DNA of 64,000 nt from Amoeboaphelidium protococcarum (GCA_023515745.1 JALECJ010000005.1:992001-1056000); one strand, 5' to 3'. Shown: positions 46,269-57,886, numbered from the stretch's first letter. The notes: generated by a model from the letters alone, not told the origin. Program-made: numbers and translations.

Positions 46269-47888
46269 ATGGTTGAAACTAATTGGTAAATATCATATTT
46301 TGGATATAAGCGTCCGTTTATTAAGCATGTTATTCTATCTATAGCGCTGATGGTCTCAATAAGTCATGCCGTCTTTGCCGATTAAATGGTATTCGATAGC
46401 AACGGCAAGTCTGCAGAGCAATTGATGGATGAGGCCAAGAATCTGCTTAGCTCTGGAGATGCCACTCAGGCACTTAAGCTGTATGACTAGGCTGTTGATC
46501 TCGAGCCTAATAGTTATCTCACTCGGTACAAGCGAGCTGCCATTCTGTTGAGTTTGAAGCGAGTCTAAGCGGCTGAGCGAGACTTGGATGAGGTGCTCCG
46601 AATTAATCCAGACTTTGATTAGGCGTTGCTGTAGAGAGCCAAGCTGAGATTAAGAACCTGCGACATTGATCATGCTCTAGCTGATGCTTAGCACTTGGGT
46701 GAGTCTGTTGGCGAAAAAGCCGAACTATTGCAGGAGATTCAAGGAGTTGAATAGAGGATTTCCTAACTGAGATCCTTGTAGAAGAATGGCGGTGACTCTA
46801 ATACTAATTAGATGATTGAAGTACTTAGCGACATATTCTAGACATGTCCAAATAATTTAGAGTTTAGATTACTGCGAGCTGAGGCTTACGAGAAGAAGAA
46901 TGATTTCCCACTGGCTATTGGTGATTACAGCCGAGCAATCGGTATAAAGGCTGATAATATTCCAGCCATGATCAAATTGCATAGTCTTCATTTGAGGATG
47001 GGAGATTTGGAATAGTCGTTGAATTCTCTAAAAATGTGTCTGCATTTGGATCCTGAGCATAAATAGTGTAGCAAGGCATTCAGGAAGATCAAAAAGGTGA
47101 AAAAGTTGTTTGAAAAGTCTGAGTAGTAGGCCAAGATTGGTAAATTGCGTGATGCTCTCAGCCAAGATTACCTGGATGTCGATTAAAAAGGATCCAAAGG
47201 TGTTATCGCGGCACTGGAAGAATTGAACATTGGTGGCCAGTTCCGCTAGTCTGTATACTCTTTGGTTTGTGACATTTATGGAAAGTTGAAAAAGAGCACC
47301 GATGCAGTGACATGGTGCTCCAGCGTGTTGGATTTGGATCCGAATAATGCAGACGCGCTGGTCAATCGTGCAGAAGCGCAAATGTCGGATGAAGACTACG
47401 ATGGCGCTATCCGAGATTTCAGTAAGGCTTAAGAATTAGTTGGCTAGCAATAATCTCCACTAGCTCAGAGAATTCACGATGGTTTGAATAAAAGCTAGCG
47501 ATTGAAAATGAATGCATCTAGAAAAGATTATTACAAGATACTGGGCGTTCCTCGTGATGCCACCGCGCAATAGATCAAGAAGGCTTACCGGGCCAAGGCT
47601 AAAGAATTCCATCCAGACAAGCACAAGGGGGATGATAAGTCATCAGCTGAAAAGAAGATGGCTGAAGTGAATCAGGCGTACGAGGTTTTGAGTAATGAAG
47701 AATTGAAGACAAGATATGACAACGGTGACGATCCTAATGATCCTACCGGTGGTCATCAACATCACTAACATCACTAGAATCCATTTGGCGGCGGTCATGG
47801 AATGCCATTCTTTTTCTAGTAGTAATAAGGCGGCGGTGGTGGCGGTAATCCTTTTGGTGGCTTTCAGTATGAATTTAGATACGGTTGA
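46269..47888 (+). CDS. DNAJC3: TPR-J co-chaperone, DNAJC3/P58IPK-like
   Basis: The frame is 539 aa, ATG 46269 to TGA 47886-47888. An N-terminal signal or signal-anchor (FIKHVILSIALMVSISHAVF, ending ADQ) predicts the ER lumen. Several tetratricopeptide repeats follow (about residues 50-410; for example AKNLLSSGDATQALKLYDQA, LLRAEAYEKKNDFPLAIGDY). The J domain is at about 420-490: KDYYKILGVPRDATAQQIKK, with the essential HPD in EFHPDKHKG, then YEVLSNEELKTRYD. The tail is rich in Gly, His, Phe and Gln. P58IPK stimulates BiP ATPase and binds unfolded ER proteins. Domain order and length match the family. Confidence 0.93.
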
Positions 47889-48154
47889 ATATAAACACAG
47901 CTATATTAAATTTACAAAATATTTAGCTTATATCTACCGACTATTCTTATGAGATTAATCTGTAGCTGCTCATCCTATCACTAGTGGCCGTATGCCAGTT
48001 GTGTGCGATGAGGAAACTTTTTCCACAATCAACGCGCGCGCCTTCGGTCGGTTAATCAGATTTCAAATTTCAAAATTTCGATTTTTCTTCCAGCGAAAAT
48101 CAATTAGGTCACACACGTAGCATTTTCTTAAGGTGCACTAAGATTTAATTAAAT

Positions 48155-48160
48155 ACGCGT
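48155..48160. promoter_or_regulatory. ACGCGT element just before the RPS5 ATG
   Basis: This ACGCGTC lies only 5 bp upstream of the RPS5 start codon, close to the likely transcription start. A similar placement occurs before the HDAC gene at 52058. Confidence 0.4.
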
Positions 48161-48164
48161 CAAG

Positions 48165-48761
48165 ATGGCTGCATTGGAAGGATATACTAACGAGAACGGA
48201 GTAAAGTTGTTTAACAAGTGGTCTTTTGATGATGTGGAAGTGAAAGATTTAGCATTAGTCGATTACATTCAGGTCACCCACCCTGTCTATTTGCCACATA
48301 CCGCAGGCCGCTACCAGGTTAAGCGTTTCCGTAAGGCACAGTGTCCTATTGTTGAGCGTCTCACCAACTCGCTGATGATGCACGGCCGTAATAACGGTAA
48401 GAAGCTTTTGGCTCTGCGTATTGTGAAGCACGCTTTCGAGATTGTTCACCTGCTGACTGATTAGAATCCAATTTAAATACTGGTGGATGCCATCATCAAC
48501 ACTGGAGCAAGAGAAGATTCTACACGTATCGGATCTGCCGGTGTTGTGCGTCGTCAGGCTGTGGACGTGTCTCCGCTGCGTCGTGTCAACCAGGCTATTG
48601 CTCTGCTGACCACTGGTACCCGCGAGGCTGCCTTCAGAAATGTAAAGACCATTGCAGAATGTCTGGCTGATGAACTGATCAACGCTGCCAAGGGATCTTC
48701 CAACTCTTATGCTATCAAGAAGAAGGACGAGCTGGAGCGTGTTGCCAAGAGTAACAGATGA
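48165..48761 (+). CDS. RPS5: Ribosomal protein uS7 (S5)
   Basis: This small-subunit protein binds the 3' major domain of 18S rRNA near the exit site. It is 198 aa, ATG 48165 to TGA 48759-48761, no intron. [58 protein letters not shown] and the C-terminal [14 protein letters not shown] are almost the animal sequence. The segment LLTDQNPIQILVDAI contains TAG (48462-48464) and TAA (48474-48476). The TAA sits where animals and fungi have the conserved Gln of NP-x-Q, which makes this gene a clean test of the code. Confidence 0.98.
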
Positions 48762-48985
48762 TCGGTATTGTCATCCATCTTGAAAATAAAGTTTACTATA
48801 TCTGACATGATTTAATTTTGTTTTACTTTTAAATTTACATTGCAATTAGAGCGTTTTTACATGCGTGTATACGTGTTGCATCCAATTGCTTAATCGAATT
48901 TCTCTTATTAAGTTCTCGTTAGAACAGCTAAGTCAAACTGTAAGCATTAGTTCATTTTGACAGAGAGACATCAACAGTGTACGCA

Positions 48986-50364
48986 ATGCAAAAGTTTTCC
49001 AACTTACCAGACATTGTAAGCACGTTTTTTTACTAGAAGATTATTTTCATATATTTAATCGAATTGTAGGACACTGATGGTCAAGACGTGTTTGAGTCGT
49101 AAGATGTGGTGTTGACTGAAGGGTCGCGTTAGAGAGTCAGGATAGAAGAAGACTTTGCATCTAATGTAAGACGTTTTAATCAATTTATGTAGCATAACTA
49201 ATACTTTAAAAAGTGTAGATGCTGGAAGATGTTAAAAGGTAGTTGAGATTGGAGAAGTAGGTGGCTGTAGATATGGAGGAGGACATTGTTCGTGAACATC
49301 TGTCCTCTAAACAGGCACAATCCAAGTTTAAGGATGCCGTTCTTGACACAATTGGCGTCGATTTCACCAATAGGTTAGCTTAGCGAAGACAAGCAATGTA
49401 CCAGGCTGCTCTTCATGGAAGCACGAAACTGCTATCCAAGTATGGAGGTGGAGGAGACGCGTCTGCTGAGGATTTCTCGTTCAGGTCAGAGTTGCGCGAG
49501 TCTCCTCTTGACAAATTCAGACGGCTCACCTTTGAAGTTGAAGAGTTGAAGCGTGAGCTGTCTCAGGGCGGTGCTACTGCTGCATCCTAGACTGGTCAGT
49601 AGAATGAGAATTAAGACCCGCTGAGTTGCAAGTCTATGCTCAAGCACTTGGAGCAAATTGAATCGGATTTATAATCTTAACGCGGTTTTGCTGGTGTTTA
49701 ATCTGAAAGTTCCGCTGCTAAATCTGATGGTATTGAACAATAATTGCAATCTCTAAATTTTCAACGGTCTAATGATCAGGTGGCAAAGATGGTTAGTTAG
49801 TAGATTGAGTAGATAAAGAGCATTTCAACCTCTATGAATGATAAATAATTTGGCGAGTTATTGGGTAAACTATCCTAATTTGAGAAACTTGTTGGTCTGG
49901 ATTCACTTGATGATGAAAGTGTACCAGTGAACATTATAGACACAATAAGTAAACTTGAAAAAGATGTGAAATTGCTTCTTTAGCCTGGGAAACTTGATGG
50001 ATTGAGTTTGAAGTGCCATAATTTGATTGCAGAGTTGGATAGTATTAGTAGCAGATCAACAGTTGAACTCGTGTCATCAAGTGACATTTTATAAAGGAAA
50101 GCCATTGGTGATTTGTATAATTTGCTCGAGTAATCGCGTACACACTTGCATCTCCTACCTCAACTGCTGACTAAAATATCTTCAATGAAACCTCTGATTA
50201 TGAAAGCCTAATCGCTAACTGAATCTGTCGACTTGATCTCGTCCGAGTAGTCCAAGCTAACTACCAACATTGAGTCTTGCAAATCTCTTTTGGACAAGTT
50301 TGAGTCCACTCTGGCTTCTAATCAAGAGCAGGTTCTCAAACTGTTAAAATAGCGTTAAGAGTGA
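48986..50364 (+). CDS. DCTN2: Dynamitin, dynactin subunit 2
   Basis: Three exons: 48986-49015, 49070-49165 and 49219-50364. The introns are 54 and 53 bp, both GTAAG...TGTAG. The product is 423 aa. The N-terminus MQKFSNLPDIDTDGQDVFES matches the start of dynamitin (YADLPGI..PDVYET), the segment the dynactin shoulder uses. AQSKFKDAVLDTIGVDFTNR parallels the animal [20 protein letters not shown], and SPLDKFRRLTFEVEELKREL parallels QKYQRLLHEVQEL. The rest is coiled coil with a moderately high TAA/TAG content. Dynamitin organises dynactin for dynein-driven transport. Its presence suits a flagellate or filamentous cell that relies on dynein. Confidence 0.88.
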
Positions 50365-50434
50365 GGAACATGATATTAATTGTCCGTCTATCAACTGAGT
50401 GAATGTGAAATTTGAAACGGATCTTTCATATTGA

Positions 50435-50440
50435 ACGCGT
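50435..50440. promoter_or_regulatory. ACGCGT element upstream of VAP
   Basis: ACGCGTCGTT, 105 bp before the VAP start codon, in the 180-bp gap after dynamitin. Confidence 0.35.
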
Positions 50441-50544
50441 CGTTCGTCCTTTCTTTACTTTTCCGTGTTACTCAGCCGTCAGGAGTATCTCTCTATTTCA
50501 ACTCCATCTTGCTCTCTAGCAAGCAATTGACAAGCTTTTAAATT

Positions 50545-51440
50545 ATGACTTCTTTGGTGGAGACTTCTTCATAGTCTTTTATATTCTCTGGTATGTATTA
50601 AATTGTATTGCGGCGGTATATGGTTCTCATTACAATATGGTAATGTAGGCTCTAGGCAAGCGTCTGGATATGTGAGCAAAATTCAGCTGTTTCACGCTGG
50701 TCTTGAGCAATTAACCGTGGCATTTAAATTGAAAACCAATGCCCCGTCCAAGTACTCTGTCAGGCCAGTCTATGGAATTATTCAACCGCTAAGTAGAATT
50801 GATGTATACGGTAAGTCATCCTGGTAGAAGTTGGAACTGAAAAGTTTTTATCCTATTTGACTCAAAACCATGTAGTTAAATGTGATGGTGAAATCGATGA
50901 AAGCGACAAATTTCTTCTCTAATTAGTTAGATTGACTGCTCTTGAGGATGGATAATCTGCCGAATTTGTAATATTTTGTTATCGTGACTTCTTATCATCA
51001 TTCTCGATGTAATAATGATAAGAAATCATTATGTAGTGGAAAACTGTTCCAAGATCTCGAATTGAACAACGACTCTTGGACTGTCAATTGAACATTAGGC
51101 CGCGATCTGGTATGAACGATGTTGGCTCGATTGCTTCAATTTCTGACGTTCCACCAGTAAGTTATTGCCTTTTACAATCTGTCTCATACACGAATTATAT
51201 ACTTCATCAATCTTTGATGTGTAGGAAAGAATCCTGGTGGCCAAGAACGAAAAAAGTGGAGTAACATTTGCAGCACTGATCGTGTTCTCTCTGCCGATTT
51301 TGCTGTCACTGGCCGTTGTGTTTCTGCCGCAGGAAATCAGAGACGAAACGATGAAACACTCGCGGCAGTTATTTGATCAATTCCTCAACAAGACTGATGA
51401 TGCTATTGCATATTTAAGACTGATGACGAGATAATAATGA
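50545..51440 (+). CDS. VAP family ER membrane protein (MSP domain)
   Basis: Five exons: 50545-50590, 50649-50810, 50876-50967, 51037-51156 and 51225-51440. The introns are 58, 65, 69 and 68 bp, all ending TGTAG. The product is 211 aa. The MSP (major sperm protein) fold is clear: LTVAFKLKTNAPSKYSVRPV then YGIIQPLSRIDVYV, ESDKFLLQLVRLTALEDGQS and FWKTVPRSRIEQRLLDCQL, matching VAPA/Scs2 strands. A tail segment VTFAALIVFSLPILLSLAVV is the ER anchor; about 45 residues follow it, longer than the usual few. VAPs bind FFAT motifs and build ER contact sites with other membranes. This is the most intron-rich gene in the window. Confidence 0.88.
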
Positions 51441-51508
51441 AATACGCGATAAAATACAGTTAATGAATTTGACACTTAAAATCTGTATACAAACAAGCAG
51501 GCAGTCAT

Positions 51509-51870
51509 TCATTACATTCGATGTTGCTCCAATTATGCCAGAAACGCTTCAAGTTCTAACGTCAAATCTTCCAAGTACTTTACACGCGCCACAATTTCAT
51601 CAACTTGCTGAGGAAGATTATCAAAAGACCCATCTACATCATTTACTTATTGCAGCATAATAATCAATGACAATAAAGTTAAAAATAATTACATAGATTT
51701 GAGATTTATGACGCCTGTTATAAAGTTGACTGTACTCTGTTGTTCAAGTCAGCATAAATGTCATTTACCGCGTTGTTAAAGGACTCCATGAGAGAAAGTT
51801 CATGGGTCATTGGGTCTACATCAAATCTCCGTCAGTGTACTTGTAACTAATGGTACTCAGATTTACTCAT
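51509..51870 (-). CDS. Small coiled-coil protein, three exons, 83 aa
   Basis: Exons 51870-51867, 51815-51693 and 51633-51509 are joined across introns of 51 and 59 bp that both end in TGTAG. The first exon is only ATG plus one base. The joined length is a multiple of three and gives MNPMTHELSLMESFNNAVND, IYADLNNRVQSTLQQASQIS and a leucine-rich helix KYLEDLTLELEAFLAQLEQH. Size and two-helix layout resemble small subunits of complexes such as BLOC-1, DASH or Mediator, but I cannot name it. Splice sites match the other genes here, which is the main support. Confidence 0.6.
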
Positions 51871-52057
51871 AATGTTGGATTTTATTTAATCGCATATTCC
51901 TTCTTCTAGCTTACTAATTTCCGCAGAACTTTATTGAGTGTCCATCATCAAATTGTAAACAAAGCTAAAAGTAATTTCTATATAAGATTTCAACCGCGTT
52001 CTCTCTCTCTCTCTTTTCTTCTTTCAGTTTTGAAACAAAACTCGAAATTTTAAATTA

Positions 52058-52063
52058 ACGCGT
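52058..52063. promoter_or_regulatory. ACGCGT element just before the HDAC ATG
   Basis: ACGCGTC lies 10 bp upstream of the deacetylase start, a position close to that of the RPS5 copy. Confidence 0.4.
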
Positions 52064-52072
52064 CTTTAAAAG

Positions 52073-54484
52073 ATGAGCAGTTATGGCGGAAATCTGTAAA
52101 AGAGGACAGCTATTGTTTATGATAACCGATATCTGAACCACATGCCCATTGATTAGAATGATATGGACCATCCTGAATCTCCATACAGACTTCGCTCTAT
52201 TTATCAGGCCTTCAAATCTGCAAACTTGTTGGAGAGACTGCATGTTATTACTCCCAATCCGTGTTCTAAAGATGATGTATTGAACACACATAAAGAGTAT
52301 TTGTATAATCGTATGCTAAAGACTGAGAGTATGACACTGGATGAGCTAATGGTGGCCAGTAACACGTGGTATAACTCTGTTTACATTAATGAAAGCACCT
52401 TTGGATGCGCAATGCTTGCCGTGGGTGGCGTGATAGATTGCGTTCTATCTGTGTGGCAGGGCGCGTTTGACAATGGACTCGCAATGATACGCCCACCATC
52501 ACACCACGCTGAACCAGATTAGGCAATGGGATTCTGTATTTTTAATAGCGTGGCCATAGCTGCCAGAAAGTTGATAAATGAACACGGAGCTCGCAGAATT
52601 CTGATTGTAGACTGGGATGTACATCATGGTAATGGCACCTAGGAAGCTTTCTATGACGATCCGGAGGTGTTGTTCGTGTCCATTCATAGATATGAGGATG
52701 GTACATTCTATCCGAGTAGTGAGACTGCGAATTACACATATGTCGGTGGTCTTAATGCTAGAGGGTATAATATCAATATTCCATGGCCTTGTGCTGGATT
52801 TGGCAACTTTGATTATCTGCATGTATTCCATAAGATTATACTTCCGATTGCCACGTAATATAAGCCAGAGATTGTGATAATATCTGCTGGATTTGATGCT
52901 GCGTACAATGATCCTCTCGGTGGAAACAAACTTACTTTTGAAGCTTATGCGCAAATGACACATCTCCTTTAATCTGTATGTAGTAAAGTGGTTATTTGTC
53001 TGGAAGGTGGATACCACTTGCTGGATATATCACGCGCTGTTGTTGCATGTACTAAAGTATTACTCGGTTAAAGTCCACCTTAATTGCCTGATGATCCGGC
53101 GAAGAGTGCATAAGATCATGATTTAAACGGTGATCAATTTAGTGATAGTGACCAGAGTGAAGGCGATGATGTTGACGGCGGCGCAGAAAATGATATTGCT
53201 GCTGCTGCTGCTGATAATAATGATGATGATGATATGGATGAGGAGCGTATGGCTTTATTGCGTGAACTAGAAGAATTGAATGAAGAGGAGGCAGAGGCGG
53301 AAGTGGCAGGTGAGAGCAATGGGCACCATAATGGTGCTTCTGAGTCGAAGTCTGGGAATAAGTAAAGTATCATTAAAAGTAGATTACCGTCCAGAGAGTG
53401 CGTAGAGCTATGTAATATTCTTGTGCCGTTCTTTTCTTAATACTGGCCAGCTTTGGGTGGTTCCGTTAATTAGACACCACATAAGGACTCATAGCTTGCA
53501 GTTAGTCATAAGGGGTTGTTCAATGGTTGGATGATGCATTCTTTGAATCAAGCTTTATGCAAAGATTCTGTGGCATTCAAGATTGATTGTTAGCAGATTG
53601 ATAATAGAGACTTTTTGCAGTACGGTCTTGATGCTACTTAGATAGTTGCGTCGCGAATCCAAGATAATTAGGTTGATAAACAACTCCTAGTCATTGACTC
53701 TTATCCTTTGCTTAACTCTGCAAATGACAGTGACTAACTAGCTGTTCCAGCTGGGCTTTTATTATTGCAGCATTTTCTGAGTTGGAATGATTGCGTGAAT
53801 GGAAGTTTAATGCTATTTAATGGCTTTGATGGTAATCTTGGTAGAAATTCACCATATCCACAGCTTAAACGACCTTCTAGACACGTTGAACTTGCCAAAC
53901 GCGCTTATTTGTTGAGTTCAGTCTCCTCTGTCTTACGTGGCAAATAGCATGATGGAACAGCAAATTCCAGAGTCACCATAGTATTACCTGAGGCGTTTCT
54001 CAAGTACTCTTTGGACCTTCTGAATTTAATTGCTGAATTGGGCGTCCAGTTCAAGATTATTGTTCTATTAAACAAGTTGAATGCTTTCTATTAGAGCATT
54101 GACCATCAAAGTATGTTGGATCAGAAATTGAAATAGAACATAGTATTTGTGGCCTTGAAATAGGATGATGCTCATTATTCACCAAGTAAAGAAGAGGAGA
54201 TTTTACACTTGAGCAAGAAGAGAAAGGTATCAGAGTCGATGGTTGAAGATTATCTTGCTCATCATCATAATCAAAATCATGCTGAAGACAATGAAGGAGT
54301 CGTGTAAGATACTGATGATCACGAGTCATTACCATCCGTTTCTGTGAAAACAATCAGCACTCAGAATAATAATATTGTTCGACAGGATATCAATGGATTT
54401 AAAGTACTGACGGTCGATTGTAAGACCATCTCTGAGTTATTATCAGCTAAATACCAAGATTTCCTACTCGAGGAGATTAATTGA
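52073..54484 (+). CDS. HDA1: Class II histone deacetylase, Hda1-type
   Basis: The frame is 803 aa, ATG 52073 to TGA 54482-54484. The catalytic domain (about residues 10-350) has the class II signatures: [35 protein letters not shown] with the catalytic His pair and a TAG-encoded Gln, [16 protein letters not shown] with zinc ligands, [15 protein letters not shown], and [29 protein letters not shown] closes the fold. An acidic spacer (poly-Ala, Asp and Glu) follows. A second folded region of about 280 residues then appears ([51 protein letters not shown]), in the position of the Arb2-like domain of fungal Hda1. The domain name is inference. Confidence 0.93.
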
Positions 54485-54564
54485 CTATAAACTAAAAATT
54501 CTAATAAATAAATACTATTGAAAGCATTGACTTTACATTTCCTGTTATCATATAAAAGAAGACA

Positions 54565-56091
54565 TCAATTTTGAGGTGGAATTGCACTGGCCGCTCTTCT
54601 TTGTTACATTGACTTTCTCCATGGCCATTCTTGCTAATCACCATTTAACCATGTCATATCAATGTCGCTCTTCTTATAATCAGCCTGCACCATAACATTC
54701 TCTTTACCAGTAGATTACTGCTTCTAGCTCTCTTGTTATTGCTACTACTACTACTACAAAAATAAAGACTTGATTTGCTCAAATCTAGCCCGCTCCTCCT
54801 AGATTTAAAGCCTCTCTTACGCGGCGACTCTCTTCATCTCAATGGCCTCCAGTCGCAACTACTCTGCCTGGTTAATCATTTCATTCACTTCCTTCTTGGT
54901 TCTCAAAGCGTCTTTGTACACTTATTCAGCACTGTGTTCTCTATCTTTGAGCTATTTCAGTGTTGACTTGGACTATTATATCTTGGATTCCAGTGATGAT
55001 TACTCGAATTGCATCTATTCCAATTTTGATTAAATATCATTGAGAGAAGACTTGGCTTCCACCTGATTAGATCTCATCTCATCCAACTCTTTCTTCAACT
55101 ATACCTTCTCATATATCCAGTTTTATCTCTCTTTATCACATTCTATTTTGACATTCTTCTGCATAGAATCCAAGTCTTTTTATATCTTTGCTCTATTGGC
55201 CTCAAACTCTATTCTATCTGCATTCAACTTTGATTTGGCCTCTTAGAGATCTTATTATTATACTTTATACTCATCTTCAAACTGTATTCTAAGCAATTGC
55301 AACTCTACCAACTACTCTTTGACATTTCTAGACAATCCACCAACACTTTCATTAACAACTCCGACATTTTTATAAACTTGATCAAACTTGGGCACCAACT
55401 AACTTATAATACCAGCAGATGCAGATTTCATGGATGATGTGATATATTCTTATGTCTATGATTAAGAGTCAGCGATATATCTCTAAACATCACCTTCAAT
55501 AGCATTCTACATCATCTGACCAACCAGGGAGATAATCTAGTCTCTGAAGGCTTCTCCGGACAATTTAAGTTCTGATCTCAGCAATTGCTGTTACTATCTA
55601 GAGTTCTGCTCAAAATGAGACCTATACTCTTATTGATGATCATCCAAGGCTTATTGCATTATTTCCTAATTCTTTTACTATATCTATAATTACTGCAAAA
55701 CCTCTTGAAGCAATCCAGTTTAATTTTAATTCATGCTCTGGCCATAATCTTACTTATTGTTAGAAATCAGAGTGGGACCAGACTACTTCTACTATTATTA
55801 CTTTACAGAGAGATCTTCGAGACTCAGAACATCTTTAAAAGGCAGAGATGACTACTTTTATCGATCTCCAGTATATATTTAATTATGATCATCATCATCA
55901 TCATCCTCTATTCTATCGTTAATAATTTTCTACTTTACTATATTGTCATTTCTATTAAGAGACGGATCTTGAATAATAAATTTGCCTTGTGGACGATCAT
56001 TATCTCCACCAGAAACCTTAGACTTTTACTTTAACCAAATGGGTGTAGTCTCATTCAAAAGTTCATCAATGTTCAACTCTTCACCAGACAT
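54565..56091 (-). CDS. Gln-rich coiled-coil protein, possibly transition-fibre FBF1-like
   Basis: The frame is 508 aa, ATG 56091 to TGA 54565-54567. It is packed with TAA and TAG codons, including runs of three and four, so a standard reading shows almost nothing. The N-terminus is acidic and disordered. From about residue 130 the protein is nearly continuous coiled coil with Gln-rich heptads (QEVLQQLQIQQKNQEIMQQA, LRIQFEDEYKVQQQDLQEAK, LRLEAIEMKRVAAQERLQIQ). The spaced-helix pattern near the C-terminus recalls FBF1 of ciliary transition fibres, but coiled coils are poor evidence and other centrosomal proteins fit as well. The short tail contains a Trp-rich EWPWRKS. Confidence 0.72.
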
Positions 56092-56480
56092 TACTTTATA
56101 AGTTTTCAAATCTTGAAACTAGTGGAAATGCGTACAATGTACTAGTTACTGCAGTAAACAGAGATGACAGTGTGAATAAGTTGGAGTTAAATGCAAAAAC
56201 GATTAACATTGGAAGGAAACGGGCAATGGCTGAAACAAAACAATTTGTAAAACGTCTCGTCGTGTCGTTGGATGAAGACAATTAAGTGCAAAACTCTGCG
56301 TGTTAGTAAGCCGCTGGATGTAATCAGGGGACGGTTACCTTCAAAGGGATGATTCGCTCTGTTGTTGACCTGATTGAGATTAAATCCATTTTGTGATCCT
56401 CTAGAATATCTCTTTGGCTAATTCTATTTTCAATAATTAATCGCTGTGTTGGAATTAAAAGATTATATCTTATTTAAGGA
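56092..56480. other. Intergenic with one possible tiny ORF
   Basis: This is a 389-bp divergent region. A plus frame, ATG 56226 to TGA 56394-56396 (56 codons, MAETKQFVKRLVVSLDEDNQ), looks protein-like and stays open upstream of its ATG, so it might be the last exon of a small gene. The opposite strand is open too. I recognise neither. Confidence 0.3.
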
Positions 56481-57098
56481 ATGGAAGCGTTTAAATCTGC
56501 TCTAAGTACATTCATTGGTTGTCTTTTGTATCCTCTGATCGCGTGTTACAATGTTGTTGAAGATGCTGTGCACTCTTACAAAACACGCTTTATTTATGAT
56601 AGAATCAGTCGGCGATATTAGAATCATGATTTGGAATTTGAGTCTTTGATCGAGGCGTAGACGGATTTGACAGATGAGCTGGATAGGCGGCGTAGCATTG
56701 GAAAGTATAAACATGATAATAAGCTGTAGTAGTAATTGTAATAACACGACAAATTAAGGGATTCCACAAACAATCGTCAAGAGGCAAAAATCGATATTGC
56801 AGATGATAATCGATCGCTGCTTGATGTTGATTACACGCATCAGTCTGCATCTCTCATGTCGTCTTAATAAGTACAAGATCTTAGTTTTGTCTCCACTTCT
56901 GATGATCAGTAATATGATTAAAGATTATCACAGTTGGGATCGAGCGATGATTATGAAAGCGAAGAGTTATTGCTTGAGAGCGAGCGCTTCATGGGAGATT
57001 TGGGGAATTGGAATAATAATAATAAGTATGGGCAAGTTGATACATCATTTGGAAATTCGAATCCTTCTATCGATTTTGAAGCGTTTATCAATGAGTGA
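56481..57098 (+). CDS. Unknown 205-aa protein with N-terminal membrane segment
   Basis: The frame runs from ATG 56481 to TGA 57096-57098. A hydrophobic segment at residues 8-24 (LSTFIGCLLYPLIACYN) is the only membrane-like part. A charged helix follows (RFIYDRISRRYQNHDLEFES), then Gln-rich and acidic Ser-rich low-complexity sequence (SSDDYESEELLLESERFMGD, then poly-Asn). The composition suggests a membrane-anchored protein with a disordered cytosolic tail, possibly phosphorylated on the acidic Ser clusters. No family recognised. It lies 79 bp before TSR2 on the same strand. Confidence 0.65.
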
Positions 57099-57177
57099 TT
57101 TCTGACTGTTATTCAATTTTGTATTTCCTGCGTTTTCACTTTTTTACCCGGGAGTCTTAATCACATATCACTACTGT

Positions 57178-57783
57178 ATGTACAAAGATATAATGACTGC
57201 TTAAATTCAAAAATCGAGTCTATTATAAAGGATATAGGTGCTGATGTAGACATGGGACGCGTTATAATTGTCGATATAGAACGATGGTGACGGGTTGGAG
57301 CGAGCGTTGGGGAAGCGATAGTCGCTGTGTGAAGAATTAGTGTCATATATGACCGAGTATGGAGACCGTGTTGATGTTGATGATTTGGTGGATTTCTACG
57401 ATGCATTTTTCGCTGATGTTTTTGATATTCAAGTACAAGATGGCTCGATTGATTAATATGCAGAGCTATCCCTCGCCCTATATAGTGAGTATAGTGCTAG
57501 CGATCAAGATCCGGTTTGGAAGAGGGTGTAAGCAATGTCGGAAAGTAAGGTGAAAGTGAATACTGATATACAAATAACACCTGATGATCATATGAACGGA
57601 TCGCCAGATATTGTTATGCACAATGATATTGGAATGTCTGGTAATGCTGCTGCAGTAGATGATATGAGCGATTAAATGGCTATAGACTCTCGGTAAACTG
57701 CTTCGTAAAAGGCTGTGGCGAACCAACCGGATGAAGATGGATGGATCACGGTGACGCGTAAAGGTAAAGGTAGAAATGCATGA
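57178..57783 (+). CDS. TSR2: Pre-rRNA-processing protein TSR2
   Basis: TSR2 is the escortin that carries eS26 (Rps26) to pre-ribosomes. The frame is 201 aa, ATG 57178 to TGA 57781-57783. The N-terminal domain matches the family: VLMQTWDALQLSIQN (WPALQIAVEN in animals), then DDLVDFYDAFFADVFDIQVQ and DGSIDQYAELSLALY (EDGSLPQVSQQL). After an acidic disordered stretch, the conserved C-terminal EDGWITVTRKGKG (DGWTIVRRKK in animals) is present. About a dozen Gln are encoded by TAA or TAG. A 79-bp gap separates it from the preceding gene. Confidence 0.88.
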
Positions 57784-57886
57784 GTGAATATTATAAAGGA
57801 AATCTAAAGTGATTGTTAATCAACTCTATCTTTTAACACTTCACGTCATCATAAACACTTATTTTTATTTATTTTGACTTGATCAA

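Noticed and set aside
51463-51660. A plus-strand 65-codon frame downstream of VAP
   Set aside because: The opposite strand gives a spliced coiled-coil gene with matching introns and exact frame, which explains the region better.
52499-53017. A 172-codon minus-strand open frame opposite the HDAC gene
   Set aside because: The plus strand carries conserved deacetylase motifs throughout. The antisense frame is a shadow.
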